From contig CAJXSO010000007.1 of the NCBI GenBank assembly GCA_913061505.1, forward strand, positions 1 through 64,000: a stretch of DNA of 64,000 nucleotides. Reading direction: 5' to 3'. The notes beneath the pieces were generated by a model. It saw nothing but the letters and a program-made list of their open reading frames with translations, was not told the DNA's origin and did no database searches. Source of the DNA: an uncultured Lutimaribacter sp. (GTDB lineage Bacteria; Pseudomonadota; Alphaproteobacteria; Rhodobacterales; Rhodobacteraceae). Both the position numbers and the translations under genes were made by a program. Below are positions 8,563-17,902 of the stretch, piece after piece; position 1 is the stretch's first letter, and each line of letters begins with the position of its first letter.

Positions 8563-11500
8563 TGCGCCACGCCACAGCACATATGGCCTGGGCCTGCAGT
8601 TTCGCACTGGCAACTGCGCTGCCGTTGGATCTGGCGGCGCAAACCGCCCAAACCACCACCGCCATCACCGCCGCCCGCGAGCGGGGCGTGCTGCAAGCCT
8701 TCATCGAAGATCAGCTGTCAGATGCCGGGCGGCATGTGGAAATAGAGGGGTTTCGCGGTGCGCTCAGCGGGCGCGCCGAAATCGATATGCTGCGCATCAG
8801 CGATGCGGCGGGCATCTGGCTGCAGATGCAAGATATCGTACTGGATTGGAACCGCGCCGCATTGCTGGGCGGGCGCCTGGAAATAGCCGAGCTTTCGGCG
8901 CAAACCGTGGCGCTAAGCCGGGCACCGCAGGCAGGCCATGCATTGGATAATACCGCAGCGCGCGCGCCCTTTGCCCTGCCCGAGCTGCCTGTTGCGCTGC
9001 AAATCGAACAGCTGAAAATCGGCGCATTGGCATTGGGCGCAGATCTGGCAGGCCAAGATCTGCAGCTGGCCGTCGAGGGCGCGGCGCAATTGGCCGCGGG
9101 CGCCGGGCAAAGCCAGCTATCGCTGACCCGGCTGACCGGGCCACAGGGCCAGTTTGCGATAAAGGCCGGTTACAGCAACGAAACCGGGCGGCTGCTGCTC
9201 GATCTGTCGCTGAACGAGGCGGCAGGCGGGCTGGCCGCCACCGCGCTGGGCCTGCCCGATGCCCCCAGCCTGCAAATCGCGCTGATGGGTGAGGGGCCCA
9301 TTGACAGCTTTCGCGCCGATCTCAGCCTGGGCACCGATGGCACCACCCGGTTCGGCGGTGCCGTGCAAATGCGCGCCGATCCAGCCGGCAACCGCAGCAT
9401 CGCGGCCGATATAAGCGGCGATTTACGGCCGTTTTTTGCCCCGCGCCTGCATGGGTTTTTTGGCGCCGACACCCGGCTGCGGGCCACAGCACAGCGCCGC
9501 GCGCAGGGCGGATTTGATCTGCAACAGCTTGATCTATCGGCCCGCGCCCTTTCGCTGCAGGCAAAGGGCCAGCTGGATGGGGCTTTATGGCCCGAACGGC
9601 TGTCGATCACGGCCCAAGCGGCAGCGCCCGACGGGGCACCGATCGCGCTGCCATTTGCACAGCCCGGCACCCAATTGGGCCGCGCCACCCTGACGTTGCA
9701 GTATGACCGCGCCGCCGGTGACAGCTGGCGCGCCGATGCGCAGCTGCGCGCCCTAAAGCGGCCCGACTGGGGCGCCGAAACGCTAGCGCTGCGCGCCAAT
9801 GGCCGCTTGGGCACGGGTAAGGGCAAAATGGGCGGCACTTTGGCCCTGGCGGCCGATGGGCTGCGGGCCCCAGACCCGGGCTTGGCCCGGGCCCTGGGCC
9901 GGGATTTATCGGGGCGGATGGTGTTTTTCACCCAAGGGGATGGTGGTCTGGCACTGCGCAATATCGCGCTGCAGGCAGGCGATGCCCGCTTACGCGGGCA
10001 GGCTGATATCGCACCGCTTAGCGCCACCGCGGGCACCGATATCGGCTTTTCGGGCCACGCGGCGGTGGGCGATCTGTCGCGTTTTGCCACGCTGCTGGCC
10101 CGGCCCTTGGCCGGGGCGGCAGAGCTGGCGCTAGAGGGCCAGCTGAACCCGCTGACAGGGGCAGGCCAAATCAGCCTAGAGGGCCAAACGCAGGCGCTGC
10201 AAACTGGCCTGGCACAGCTGGATGGGCTGCTGGGCGATGGCGCCAGCACGCTGCAGCTGGATATGGCCCGCAGCACCCGTGGCACCGATCTGCGCAAGCT
10301 ACGCCTGCGCAGCAGCACCGGGCAGATGCAGGCCAGCGGCGCATTGGCCCCCGATGGTGCCGGCCGCCTGCAGCTAAGCGCAGAAATCGCCGATTTAGGG
10401 CTGATCGAGCCGCGGTTAAACGGGCCTGCGCAGCTTGCATTGCAGGCAGATGGCGATGCACAGATGTGGGGCTTTACCGGGCAGGCCAGCCTGGCGGGCG
10501 ATACCACAATTGGCCTGCAGGGGCAGCTGGCCCAGCCCCGGGGCAGCCTGACCACCGAGGCCACAGCGCAGCTTAGCGCGCCCGATCTGGCCATCTTTTC
10601 AGCGCTGGCAGGCCGCCCGCTGCGCGGCGCAGCCCTTGGCACAGCGCGCTTAGGCGGCAGCCTTGCCGGTGGCGCGCTGGCCCTGCAGCTTGATGCCAAA
10701 ACCCAAGATCTGGCGCTGGGGCTGCCAATGATCGACAGCCAGCTGGCAGGCCAAGGCACCCTGGCGCTGCAAGCCAGCATCCCCCCCAAAGGCCCGCCGC
10801 GGCTGGGGGCCTTGCACATCAAGACCGCGCAGATGCAGGCCCAAGCCACCACCCCCCAAGGCCAAGACACGCTGCAAGCGCAGCTAGAGCTGCAAGATGG
10901 CAGCTTTTTGGCACCGGAATTGGCAGGCGGGCTTACCCTAAGTGGCCGCGCCACACCACAGCCGCAGGGCGGCTGGGACATCAGCGCAAATGCCCGTGCC
11001 CGCGCGGGCACAGCTGCGCAAATGCAAGGCCGCATCGCCGGCGATTTCAGCACCGCCAGCTTGCAGCTGCAGGGCCAGGCACCGCTGGGGCTGGTCAATG
11101 CGCGCATCCGCCCCCGCAGCATCAGCGGCATGGCAGATTACGATTTGCGCCTAGAGGGGCCCTTGCGCCTAAGCTCGGTTGCGGGAACGGTGCGCACCAC
11201 CGGCGCGCGCCTCTCTTTGCCGAAACTGGGCCAGTCGCTGGATGCGATCGGCGCCCAGATCACTTTGCAGCGCGGGCAGGCACAGCTGGCGGTGCAGGGG
11301 GCTTTGGGCAATGGTGGCAGCGTGTCGCTTGGCGGGCAGCTGGGCATGGCGGCGCCCTATGTTGCGGATCTGCGCCTGGGTTTGGTGCAAGCGGTGCTGC
11401 GTGACCCTACGCTTTATCAGACAGTGGTCGATGGCACATTGGCGCTGCGCGGGCCATTGGCAGGCGGTGCGGTGCTGGGTGGCCAACTGCAACTGGGGCA

Positions 11501-12338
11501 AACAGATGTGTTTATCGCAGCCAATAGCGGCCCCAGTTTTGGCAGCTTGCCCGGGCTGGTGCACGTCAACACCCCATCCGAGGTGGCGCGCACCCGCACT
11601 TGGGCGGGCCTAAGCGATACCGCACACACAGATGCGCCCGGCCCAATTTATCGCCTTGATATGCAAATTAACGCGCCTGCGCGCATTTTCGTGCGCGGCC
11701 GCGGGCTGGATGCCGAGCTGGGTGGCCAATTGCGCCTGCAGGGCCAAAGCGATGCAATCGCCCCGCAGGGCAGTTTTCAGCTGATCCGCGGGCGGCTCGA
11801 TGTGCTGGGCCGCAGGCTGACATTGACCGAGGGCAGCTTGAACCTGCAGGGCAGTTTCGACCCCACCATTCGCTTTGCCGCCACCAGCCAAACCGAAGAT
11901 ACCAGCATCACGCTGGCCCTGCAGGGCGTGGCCACAAAGCCAGAATTGCAGCTTAGCGCCACGCCCGAGCTACCCCAGGACGAGATTTTGGCCCGCCTGT
12001 TATTTGGGCGAAACCTGGCGCAAATCTCGCCCCTGCAGGCGGTGCGGCTGGCGGCGGCTTTGCGCAGTTTATCAGGCGGCGGCGATGGGCTGGCAGGCAA
12101 TCTGCGGCGGGAATTGGCGCTGGATGATTTTGACATCAACACAACAACCGATGGCCAGGTCGAGGCGCGCGCCGGCAAATACCTGTCTGATCAGCTCTAT
12201 TCCGATGTGATCTTGCGCGGCGCCGGCGAAACCGAGGTGCAGCTGAACCTGCAGCTAAGCCCAGATGTTACCTTGCGCGGGCGGGTGGATTCGCGCGGCG
12301 ATACCGGCATTGGCTTGCATTTCGAAAAAGATTACTAG
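8559..12338 (+). CDS. tamB: Translocation/assembly module protein TamB
   Basis: 1259 aa, the largest gene here. An N-terminal hydrophobic stretch (ACSFALATALPLDLAAQ) serves as signal or anchor. The body is long, Ala/Leu/Gln-rich and repetitive, as expected for the beta-groove that spans the periplasm. The last 330 residues hold the DUF490/TamB domain (LPQDEILARLLFGR, then a C-terminal strand ending GIGLHFEKDY). Overlap with tamA supports the pair. Its TAG stop interlocks with the stop of the convergent ackA in 4 bases. Confidence 0.92.
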   Translation: MMRHATAHMAWACSFALATALPLDLAAQTAQTTTAITAARERGVLQAFIEDQLSDAGRHVEIEGFRGALSGRAEIDMLRISDAAGIWLQMQDIVLDWNRAALLGGRLEIAELSAQTVALSRAPQAGHALDNTAARAPFALPELPVALQIEQLKIGALALGADLAGQDLQLAVEGAAQLAAGAGQSQLSLTRLTGPQGQFAIKAGYSNETGRLLLDLSLNEAAGGLAATALGLPDAPSLQIALMGEGPIDSFRADLSLGTDGTTRFGGAVQMRADPAGNRSIAADISGDLRPFFAPRLHGFFGADTRLRATAQRRAQGGFDLQQLDLSARALSLQAKGQLDGALWPERLSITAQAAAPDGAPIALPFAQPGTQLGRATLTLQYDRAAGDSWRADAQLRALKRPDWGAETLALRANGRLGTGKGKMGGTLALAADGLRAPDPGLARALGRDLSGRMVFFTQGDGGLALRNIALQAGDARLRGQADIAPLSATAGTDIGFSGHAAVGDLSRFATLLARPLAGAAELALEGQLNPLTGAGQISLEGQTQALQTGLAQLDGLLGDGASTLQLDMARSTRGTDLRKLRLRSSTGQMQASGALAPDGAGRLQLSAEIADLGLIEPRLNGPAQLALQADGDAQMWGFTGQASLAGDTTIGLQGQLAQPRGSLTTEATAQLSAPDLAIFSALAGRPLRGAALGTARLGGSLAGGALALQLDAKTQDLALGLPMIDSQLAGQGTLALQASIPPKGPPRLGALHIKTAQMQAQATTPQGQDTLQAQLELQDGSFLAPELAGGLTLSGRATPQPQGGWDISANARARAGTAAQMQGRIAGDFSTASLQLQGQAPLGLVNARIRPRSISGMADYDLRLEGPLRLSSVAGTVRTTGARLSLPKLGQSLDAIGAQITLQRGQAQLAVQGALGNGGSVSLGGQLGMAAPYVADLRLGLVQAVLRDPTLYQTVVDGTLALRGPLAGGAVLGGQLQLGQTDVFIAANSGPSFGSLPGLVHVNTPSEVARTRTWAGLSDTAHTDAPGPIYRLDMQINAPARIFVRGRGLDAELGGQLRLQGQSDAIAPQGSFQLIRGRLDVLGRRLTLTEGSLNLQGSFDPTIRFAATSQTEDTSITLALQGVATKPELQLSATPELPQDEILARLLFGRNLAQISPLQAVRLAAALRSLSGGGDGLAGNLRRELALDDFDINTTTDGQVEARAGKYLSDQLYSDVILRGAGETEVQLNLQLSPDVTLRGRVDSRGDTGIGLHFEKDY

Positions 12339-13513
12339 TCCGCCCCGGCAAGGGCCACAGCGGCGCGGGCGATCACCAGCTCTTCGTTGGTGGGAATACA
12401 CAGCACCCGCACCCGGCTAAGCGGCGTGCTGATCACGGTTGCGCCCGCTTGGTTGGCGGCTGCATCCAGCTCGATCCCGATCCAGCCCATACCGGCGCAG
12501 GTGCGCGCGCGGATCTCGGCTGCGTTCTCGCCAATGCCCCCGGTGAACACCACCGCATCCAGCCCTTCTAGCGCGGCGGCCAAGCCGCCCAATTCGCGCC
12601 GGATACGAAAGCAGAAATAATCGACCGCCTCGCGCGCCTGCGGTGCATCTGATGCCAAAAGGCTGCGCATGTCATGGCTGATACCCGACAGCCCCAAAAG
12701 GCCAGAGCGCCGATAAAGCAGATCCGAGATCTGCGCCGCACTCATGTTTTCCTGCTCCATCAGATAGAGCAGCACACCCGGGTCCATCTGCCCCGACCGG
12801 GTGCCCATGGGCAGGCCATCAAGCGCTGAAAACCCCATCGACGATGCCACAGACCGCCCCGCCTGCAACGCGCACATCGAGGCGCCATTGCCCAAATGTG
12901 CCACCACCACACGGCCTGCGTGCAATGTGGGCGCCATTTCTTCCAAGGCCCCGGCGATATAATCATAGCTGAGGCCGTGAAACCCATAGCGGCGCACACC
13001 CTTTTCGTAATAGTCGCGCGGCAAGGCGAAGGTATCGTTTACAAACGGGTGGTGGCGGTGAAAGGCCGTATCAAAGCAGCCAATTTGCACCGCCCCAGGC
13101 AGCAAGGCCATAGCCGCGCGCACACCCGCCAGATTATGCGGCTGGTGCAAGGGCGCAAAGGGCACCAAAGCGGCCAGCGCCTGCATTTCGCTGGCCCCCA
13201 GCACAACAGGCGCCACAAAATCGCGCCCGCCATGCACGATGCGATGGCCCACCGCAACGATATGGGCCTGGGCAAAATGCTGCCCCACATGCTGAAAGGC
13301 CGCGGCCAGGGCGCCCGCATGATCGGCCGCTTGCGCAGCTGGCACGGCGGCATCATATAACACGCCGCCATCATGGCTGCGCAGGCGCATATGCGCAGGC
13401 CCGCCAATACGCTCGACCAGCCCTGTGGCCAGGGGCTGCGGCGCCTTTTCAGCGGTAAACAGCCCAAATTTCAACGAGGAACTGCCCGCATTCAACACCA
13501 GAATATGCGCCAT
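12335..13513 (-). CDS. ackA: Acetate kinase
   Basis: 392 aa from the ATG at 13513, where family homology starts (HILVLNAGSSSLKFGLF). Key motifs: the N-terminal NAGSSS phosphate loop, HRIVHGG, CFDTAFH, HLGNGAS and the C-terminal GIGENAAEIR. It interconverts acetate + ATP and acetyl phosphate. It lies one base downstream of the MaoC-Pta fusion gene, so both enzymes of the acetyl-CoA/acetate switch are in one operon. The stop overlaps tamB. Confidence 0.96.
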   Translation of the reverse strand: MAHILVLNAGSSSLKFGLFTAEKAPQPLATGLVERIGGPAHMRLRSHDGGVLYDAAVPAAQAADHAGALAAAFQHVGQHFAQAHIVAVGHRIVHGGRDFVAPVVLGASEMQALAALVPFAPLHQPHNLAGVRAAMALLPGAVQIGCFDTAFHRHHPFVNDTFALPRDYYEKGVRRYGFHGLSYDYIAGALEEMAPTLHAGRVVVAHLGNGASMCALQAGRSVASSMGFSALDGLPMGTRSGQMDPGVLLYLMEQENMSAAQISDLLYRRSGLLGLSGISHDMRSLLASDAPQAREAVDYFCFRIRRELGGLAAALEGLDAVVFTGGIGENAAEIRARTCAGMGWIGIELDAAANQAGATVISTPLSRVRVLCIPTNEELVIARAAVALAGAD

Positions 13514-13514
13514 G

Positions 13515-14900
13515 CTATTGCCCTTTCTGCGCAGCCCGATAAAGCACGGCCACCGCGCAAGAGGCCAGCCGCGCCATATCATCATCGGCGCGTGAATTCA
13601 AAATAACCGGCACCTTGGCCCCCAAAACCAGCCCCGCGCCCTCGGCGTGGCTGATATATGTCAGCTGCTTGGCCAGCATGTTTCCGGCATCCAAATTGGG
13701 CACCACCAGCACCTCGGCGCGGCCGGCCACCGCCCCTGCCAGCCCCTTGGTGCGCGCAGCCGCCAGATCAACGGCATTGTCCATCGCCAAAGGCCCATCG
13801 ACCAAGCCACCGCGGATCTGCCCACGTTCGGCCATTTTCGACAAAAGCGCCGCATCGATCGACGAGGGGATATCGGGGTTGACCGTTTCTACCGCCGACA
13901 GCACGCCCACCTTGGGCTGATCAAACCCGATGGCGCGGGCCAGATCGATGGCATTTTGCACGATATCCACCTTGGTTTTCAGATCAGGGGCAATGTTGAT
14001 GGCCGCATCCGTTACCAACAGCGGGTGCGACAGGCCGGGCACATCCATCACGAAAACATGGGTCAACCGCGCACCGGTGCGCAGGCCGTCTTGTTTATCT
14101 AAAAGCGCGCGCAGCAATGTGTCGGTGTGCATATGCCCCTTCATCAGCGCATCGGCACGCCCCTGGTGCACAAGGCCCACCGCAGCGCGGGCGGCGGCCA
14201 GATCATCGGCTGCGGCAACAATGGCTGTGCCGCCCAGATCGGCGCCCAGCGCCTGCGCGGTTTGGGCAATGGCCTGCGGGTCGCCCACCAGCACCGGCGC
14301 GATCAACCCATGGCGCTGCGCCAGCAACGCCCCGTTCAGCGCATGGGGCTGATGCGGGCAGATCACCGCTGTCACCAGGGGGGGCATGTTTTCTGCTTGC
14401 GCCAGAAGCTTTTCAAAATGCCGATGGCGCTGCACCACAAGGCCCGGCACATCATGGCTGGAATAGCTAAGCTTGCGCCGGGGCGGTTCAACAATGGCCG
14501 TGCCAGACACGATCAAGGCATCATCGAGCGGCCGGCGGATTTCGGTTTGCAAAGTAACGGCGTAATCCGCGGCCGATTTGGCCATCACCGTGACCCGCGC
14601 GATCAATTCATCGCCGGCCTGCGCTGGCTGGTGAAACCGCAGATCTTGCGCGCGATAGACGGTGCCAGCCCCGGGCAGCAAATTGCCCAGCACAGCCGAG
14701 ATCAAAGCACCCAAAAACATGCCCGGCACCTGCGCCTCGGGGGTGCCATCACCATCGCCATCGCGGTGCCATAGATGCAAGGGGTTGTGATTGCCCGAGA
14801 TATTGGCAAAGGCCAGCAAATCATCTTGGGTGCACAAACGGCGAATTTCGCGCGTGGCGCCAAGCTGCAATTCGTCAAAAAGCTGATTTTCTAGGTCCAT
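13515..14900 (-). CDS. Bifunctional MaoC-like enoyl-CoA hydratase / phosphate acetyl(butyryl)transferase
   Basis: 461 aa. Residues ~1-140 form a MaoC-type hot-dog hydratase domain (LLAFANISGNHNPLHL, with the D/H-containing hydratase signature). Residues ~155-461 form a phosphotransacetylase domain (PLVTAVICPHQPHAL, GLIAPVLVGD, MKGHMHTDTLLRA, DGPLAMDNAVD, GAKVPVILNSRADD). This fusion is known in alphaproteobacteria. The Pta half makes acyl phosphates for AckA, encoded next. The role of the hydratase half is not established by sequence. Confidence 0.92.
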   Translation of the reverse strand: MDLENQLFDELQLGATREIRRLCTQDDLLAFANISGNHNPLHLWHRDGDGDGTPEAQVPGMFLGALISAVLGNLLPGAGTVYRAQDLRFHQPAQAGDELIARVTVMAKSAADYAVTLQTEIRRPLDDALIVSGTAIVEPPRRKLSYSSHDVPGLVVQRHRHFEKLLAQAENMPPLVTAVICPHQPHALNGALLAQRHGLIAPVLVGDPQAIAQTAQALGADLGGTAIVAAADDLAAARAAVGLVHQGRADALMKGHMHTDTLLRALLDKQDGLRTGARLTHVFVMDVPGLSHPLLVTDAAINIAPDLKTKVDIVQNAIDLARAIGFDQPKVGVLSAVETVNPDIPSSIDAALLSKMAERGQIRGGLVDGPLAMDNAVDLAAARTKGLAGAVAGRAEVLVVPNLDAGNMLAKQLTYISHAEGAGLVLGAKVPVILNSRADDDMARLASCAVAVLYRAAQKGQ

Positions 14901-15070
14901 CCCAGCCCTTTCCTGGCCGTGATACAGCCATAGCGCGAAAAATACGCATTGTCATCCAGGGCAAATTTGACAAGCGCAGATGTCAGGCAGATGAAAACAA
15001 AGGTTTGCATCCCCCCCGCCTTCTGGCAGGGTCCAGCGCGAACAAACGCCACGTTGGACAGACCCCCTAT

Positions 15071-15691
15071 ATGCGCCCTATTGCCCGCCATACCCTGCCC
15101 TTTGCCACAAAAGGCCAATGTATCGGCCTGTTGGGCGGCTCGTTCGACCCGGCCCATGCGGGCCATGCCAATATCACCCGCGAGGCGCTGCGCCGTTTTG
15201 GGCTGGATGCGGTATGGTGGCTGGTCACACCGGGCAACCCGCTAAAGGCGCATGGCCCCGCACCTTTGGCCCAGCGCATGGCACAGGCGCGCCAGGTTAT
15301 GCGCCACCCGCGGGTGAAAATCTGCGATATCGAGCGGCATCTGCAGGCGCGCTTTACCGCCGATACGTTGCGGCACATGCAGCGGCTTTATCCGGGGGTT
15401 CATTTCCTGTGGCTGATGGGGGCTGACAACCTGGCACAGCTGCACCGCTGGCAAAACTGGCAAGATATCGTGCAGCGCGTGCCCTTGGGTGTTTTGGCCC
15501 GGCCTGGCCAACAAATTTCGGGGCAGGTATCGAAAGCCGCCCAAGTTTACAGCCATGCGCGCCTGCCCAGCAGTGCCGCGAAATTACTGGCGCATCGGGG
15601 GGCGCCGGGGTGGTGTTTTGTGAACGTGCCCATGCGCGATATCTCGTCTTCGGATCTGCGCGCAAAAACCGGCTGGGGCGCAACGGGCTAG
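15071..15691 (+). CDS. nadD: Nicotinate-nucleotide adenylyltransferase
   Basis: 206 aa from the ATG at 15071, leaving a normal N-terminus before GLLGGSFDPAHAGH, which carries the nucleotidyltransferase HxGH motif (His29-His32). The C-terminal ISSSDLRAK matches the ISSTxxR signature. It adenylates nicotinate mononucleotide in NAD synthesis. The longer frame from 15005 adds 22 unlike residues and was rejected. The 170 bases upstream, shared with the divergent MaoC-Pta gene, contain a TTGACA at 14967 but no good -10. Confidence 0.94.
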   Translation: MRPIARHTLPFATKGQCIGLLGGSFDPAHAGHANITREALRRFGLDAVWWLVTPGNPLKAHGPAPLAQRMAQARQVMRHPRVKICDIERHLQARFTADTLRHMQRLYPGVHFLWLMGADNLAQLHRWQNWQDIVQRVPLGVLARPGQQISGQVSKAAQVYSHARLPSSAAKLLAHRGAPGWCFVNVPMRDISSSDLRAKTGWGATG

Positions 15692-15774
15692 GGGGCGTGC
15701 GGGCGCTTGGCATGCATAAATTTCGCCCAAAACACCCCTTGTGCCATAGGGCGTGGCAGAATTAGGGTGCGGGC

Positions 15775-17292
15775 ATGAGTGTGTCTTTGTCCCGTCGTTT
15801 TCTGCTTTGCTCTGCTGCCGCTTGGGCCGGCTGCGCGGGGGTTGCTGCCGCCAGCCCACCCAAGGCATCGGTGCGCCCCATGCTGCGCCCACAGCCTGCC
15901 AGCATAGCGCCAAGCACCGGCACCAAAGCCACGGCACAGGCCTTGCAAATCATCGAAACCGCCAATTTGGGCGGGCAGGTCTGCTATGCTGTGGCCGATG
16001 CCAAAACCGGCGACATCCTAGAAGAATTCGGCGGCGAAAAGGCCCTGCCGCCCGCCAGCGTGGCCAAGGCGATAACCGCGCTTTATGCGCTAGATATGCT
16101 GGGGGCAAAGCACCGGTTTCATACCCGCGTTATGGCCACAACACCGCTGAAAAACGGTGTGATTGACGGCGATTTGGTGTTGGTGGGCGGGGGCGATCCC
16201 AGCCTTGACACCGAGGGGCTGGCCGAATTGGCACGGCAGGTAAAGGCCACGGGCCTGCGCGAAATTCGGGGGCGGTTTTTGGTTTGGGGCGGTGCGCTGC
16301 CCACAACGGCACAGATCGACCAAGACCAGCCCCAGCATGTGGGCTATAACCCGGCGATCAGCGGCCTGGCGCTGAACTACAACCGCGTCTTTTTTGAATG
16401 GAAGCGCAGCAGCAGCGGCTATGCCATTACGATGGATGCCCGTTCGTTAAATTACCGGCCCGACGTGCAGATTGCGCGCATGAGTGTGGCCGAGCGCAAT
16501 GCGCCCGTATACACCTACAGCCGCCGTGGCAACGTGGATCACTGGACAGTGGCGCGCAGCGCCTTGGGCAATGGTGGGGGGCGCTGGCTGCCGGTGCGGC
16601 GCCCGGCGCTTTATGCAGCCGAGGTGTTTCGCACCCTGATGCGCGCCCATGGCATTGTGCTGCCCCCCGAGGCCGAAACCACCAGCGCGCCCAGTGCACA
16701 GGCGACACTGGCCGAACTGCGCAGCGCGCCCTTGGCAGATTTGCTGCGCGAGATGCTGAAATATTCGACCAACCTCAGCGCTGAAATGATCGGTTTGGCC
16801 AGCAGCCAGGCGGATGGCAGCCGCATGCCCAACCTGGCCGCATCGGCCAGAAAGATGAGCCGCTGGGCCGAACAGGCCGCGGGGGTTGGGGGCATTGATT
16901 TGGTAGATCATTCCGGGCTGGGCGATACATCGCGCCTGAGCCCCCGGGCTATGGTGGCGCTGCTGCAAAAGGCCCATGCCGATCAAAACCTGCGCCCGCT
17001 GATGAAGCCATTTTTGCTGCGCGATGAAAAAGGCCGCCCCAAGCGCAACCACCCGGTGCAGGTGGCCGCGAAAACCGGCACGCTGAATTTTGTCTCTAGC
17101 CTTGGGGGCTTTGCCACCTGCCAGGGCGGGCGCGACGTGGTTTTTGCGATCTTTGCCGCCAATACCCAAAGGCGCGCCGCGATACCCGAGGCGCAAAAAG
17201 AGCGCCCGCGCGGTGCGCGTGCCTGGAACGGGCGTGCCAAAATGCTGCAGGCGCGGTTGATCGAGCATTGGGACCAGCGTTTTCACGCCTAG
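15775..17292 (+). CDS. dacB: D-alanyl-D-alanine carboxypeptidase/endopeptidase (PBP4 type, S13)
   Basis: 505 aa. The N-terminus has SRRFLL followed by a hydrophobic stretch ending in AWAGCAGVAAA, suggesting export, possibly by Tat or as a lipoprotein. Catalytic motifs: SVAK (Ser95, Lys98), STN (331-333) and KTG (433-435), in the wide S13 spacing caused by an inserted domain between the first two motifs. Cleaves D-Ala and peptide cross-links in the periplasm. It is a second, distinct carboxypeptidase from the one at 1165. Confidence 0.93.
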   Translation: MSVSLSRRFLLCSAAAWAGCAGVAAASPPKASVRPMLRPQPASIAPSTGTKATAQALQIIETANLGGQVCYAVADAKTGDILEEFGGEKALPPASVAKAITALYALDMLGAKHRFHTRVMATTPLKNGVIDGDLVLVGGGDPSLDTEGLAELARQVKATGLREIRGRFLVWGGALPTTAQIDQDQPQHVGYNPAISGLALNYNRVFFEWKRSSSGYAITMDARSLNYRPDVQIARMSVAERNAPVYTYSRRGNVDHWTVARSALGNGGGRWLPVRRPALYAAEVFRTLMRAHGIVLPPEAETTSAPSAQATLAELRSAPLADLLREMLKYSTNLSAEMIGLASSQADGSRMPNLAASARKMSRWAEQAAGVGGIDLVDHSGLGDTSRLSPRAMVALLQKAHADQNLRPLMKPFLLRDEKGRPKRNHPVQVAAKTGTLNFVSSLGGFATCQGGRDVVFAIFAANTQRRAAIPEAQKERPRGARAWNGRAKMLQARLIEHWDQRFHA

Positions 17293-17296
17293 CCCG

Positions 17297-17347
17297 CTGC
17301 CCTTAGCCCCCTGCCCTTAGCCCCCCTGCCCTGGCCCCTGCCCTGAC
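17297..17347 (+). repeat. Short imperfect tandem repeat (~14 bp, about 3.5 copies)
   Basis: Just after the dacB stop, the unit CTGCCCTTAGCCCC occurs at 17297-17310 and again at 17311-17324. Two decayed copies follow (CTGCCCTGGCCCC, CTGCCCTGAC). It sits between the convergent dacB and TerB-like genes and has no coding role that I can see. Confidence 0.8.
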
Positions 17348-17360
17348 TTGCAGCACAGGC

Positions 17361-17786
17361 TTATTCCGATAGGTGCCGCGCCCGCGCCCCGCGTTCGATG
17401 GCCGCGGCATGCAGCCGGTCGATTTCCAGCTCGTAGCGGATTTCTTCCAATAGCCGCAATTCGCTGTCATTCAGCGTGCCATCGGCCGCGGCCACATCGC
17501 AGGCCATGGCATAGGCGGTTTCAAACAGATGCGTGGGCAGGTTTTCCCGCACCAGGCCAAACAGCGCATCCAGCCCATCTTCTTCGGCAAACAGGTCAAA
17601 CACGGTTTGCGCAATCAGGTTCATGCGGTCGATATCGTAGGCGGCAAAAATCGGCAGGTGGTTGACGGTGGCCTGAATTTTTACCAGCTCCGAGGTGCGG
17701 ATATCTTCATCCGAGGCCGAAACGGCGATCATGACCGCAACAAGGCAATCCTGTGGGCTAAGCGGGTGGGGTATTGCGTCGGTCAT
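17361..17786 (-). CDS. TerB-like (tellurite resistance/DjlA N-terminal fold) protein
   Basis: 141 aa from the ATG at 17786; the longer frame adds 20 residues overlapping the lysS upstream region. It is acidic and helical, with the TerB pattern LVAVMIAVSASDEDIRTSE near the N-terminus and a second related half, AYAMACDVAAADGTLNDSE, around residues 90-110. These D/E-rich helix-loop segments are the metal-binding-like repeats of the TerB family. The cellular role is unknown; no other ter gene is nearby. It is divergent from lysS across 116 bases. Confidence 0.78.
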   Translation of the reverse strand: MTDAIPHPLSPQDCLVAVMIAVSASDEDIRTSELVKIQATVNHLPIFAAYDIDRMNLIAQTVFDLFAEEDGLDALFGLVRENLPTHLFETAYAMACDVAAADGTLNDSELRLLEEIRYELEIDRLHAAAIERGARARHLSE

Positions 17787-17902
17787 GGAAGTATCCTGAA
17801 CAATGATGTTGCGGTGCAGAATATTGACTGCGCCGCCCTGCCGCAATAGGAAGCGGCGGTCTGCTGTGCATGGGGCACTGCGGACCGATGGAGTATTTCT
17901 GC

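Noticed and set aside
9170-11131. 653-codon open frame on the minus strand opposite tamB
   Set aside because: It is composed of Arg/Ser/Pro-rich sequence of no recognisable family, fully inside tamB, and such long antisense frames are expected in GC-rich codon patterns.
14967-14995. Promoter for nadD
   Set aside because: TTGACA is present, but nothing resembling a -10 lies at the right distance (GATGAA at 17 bases).
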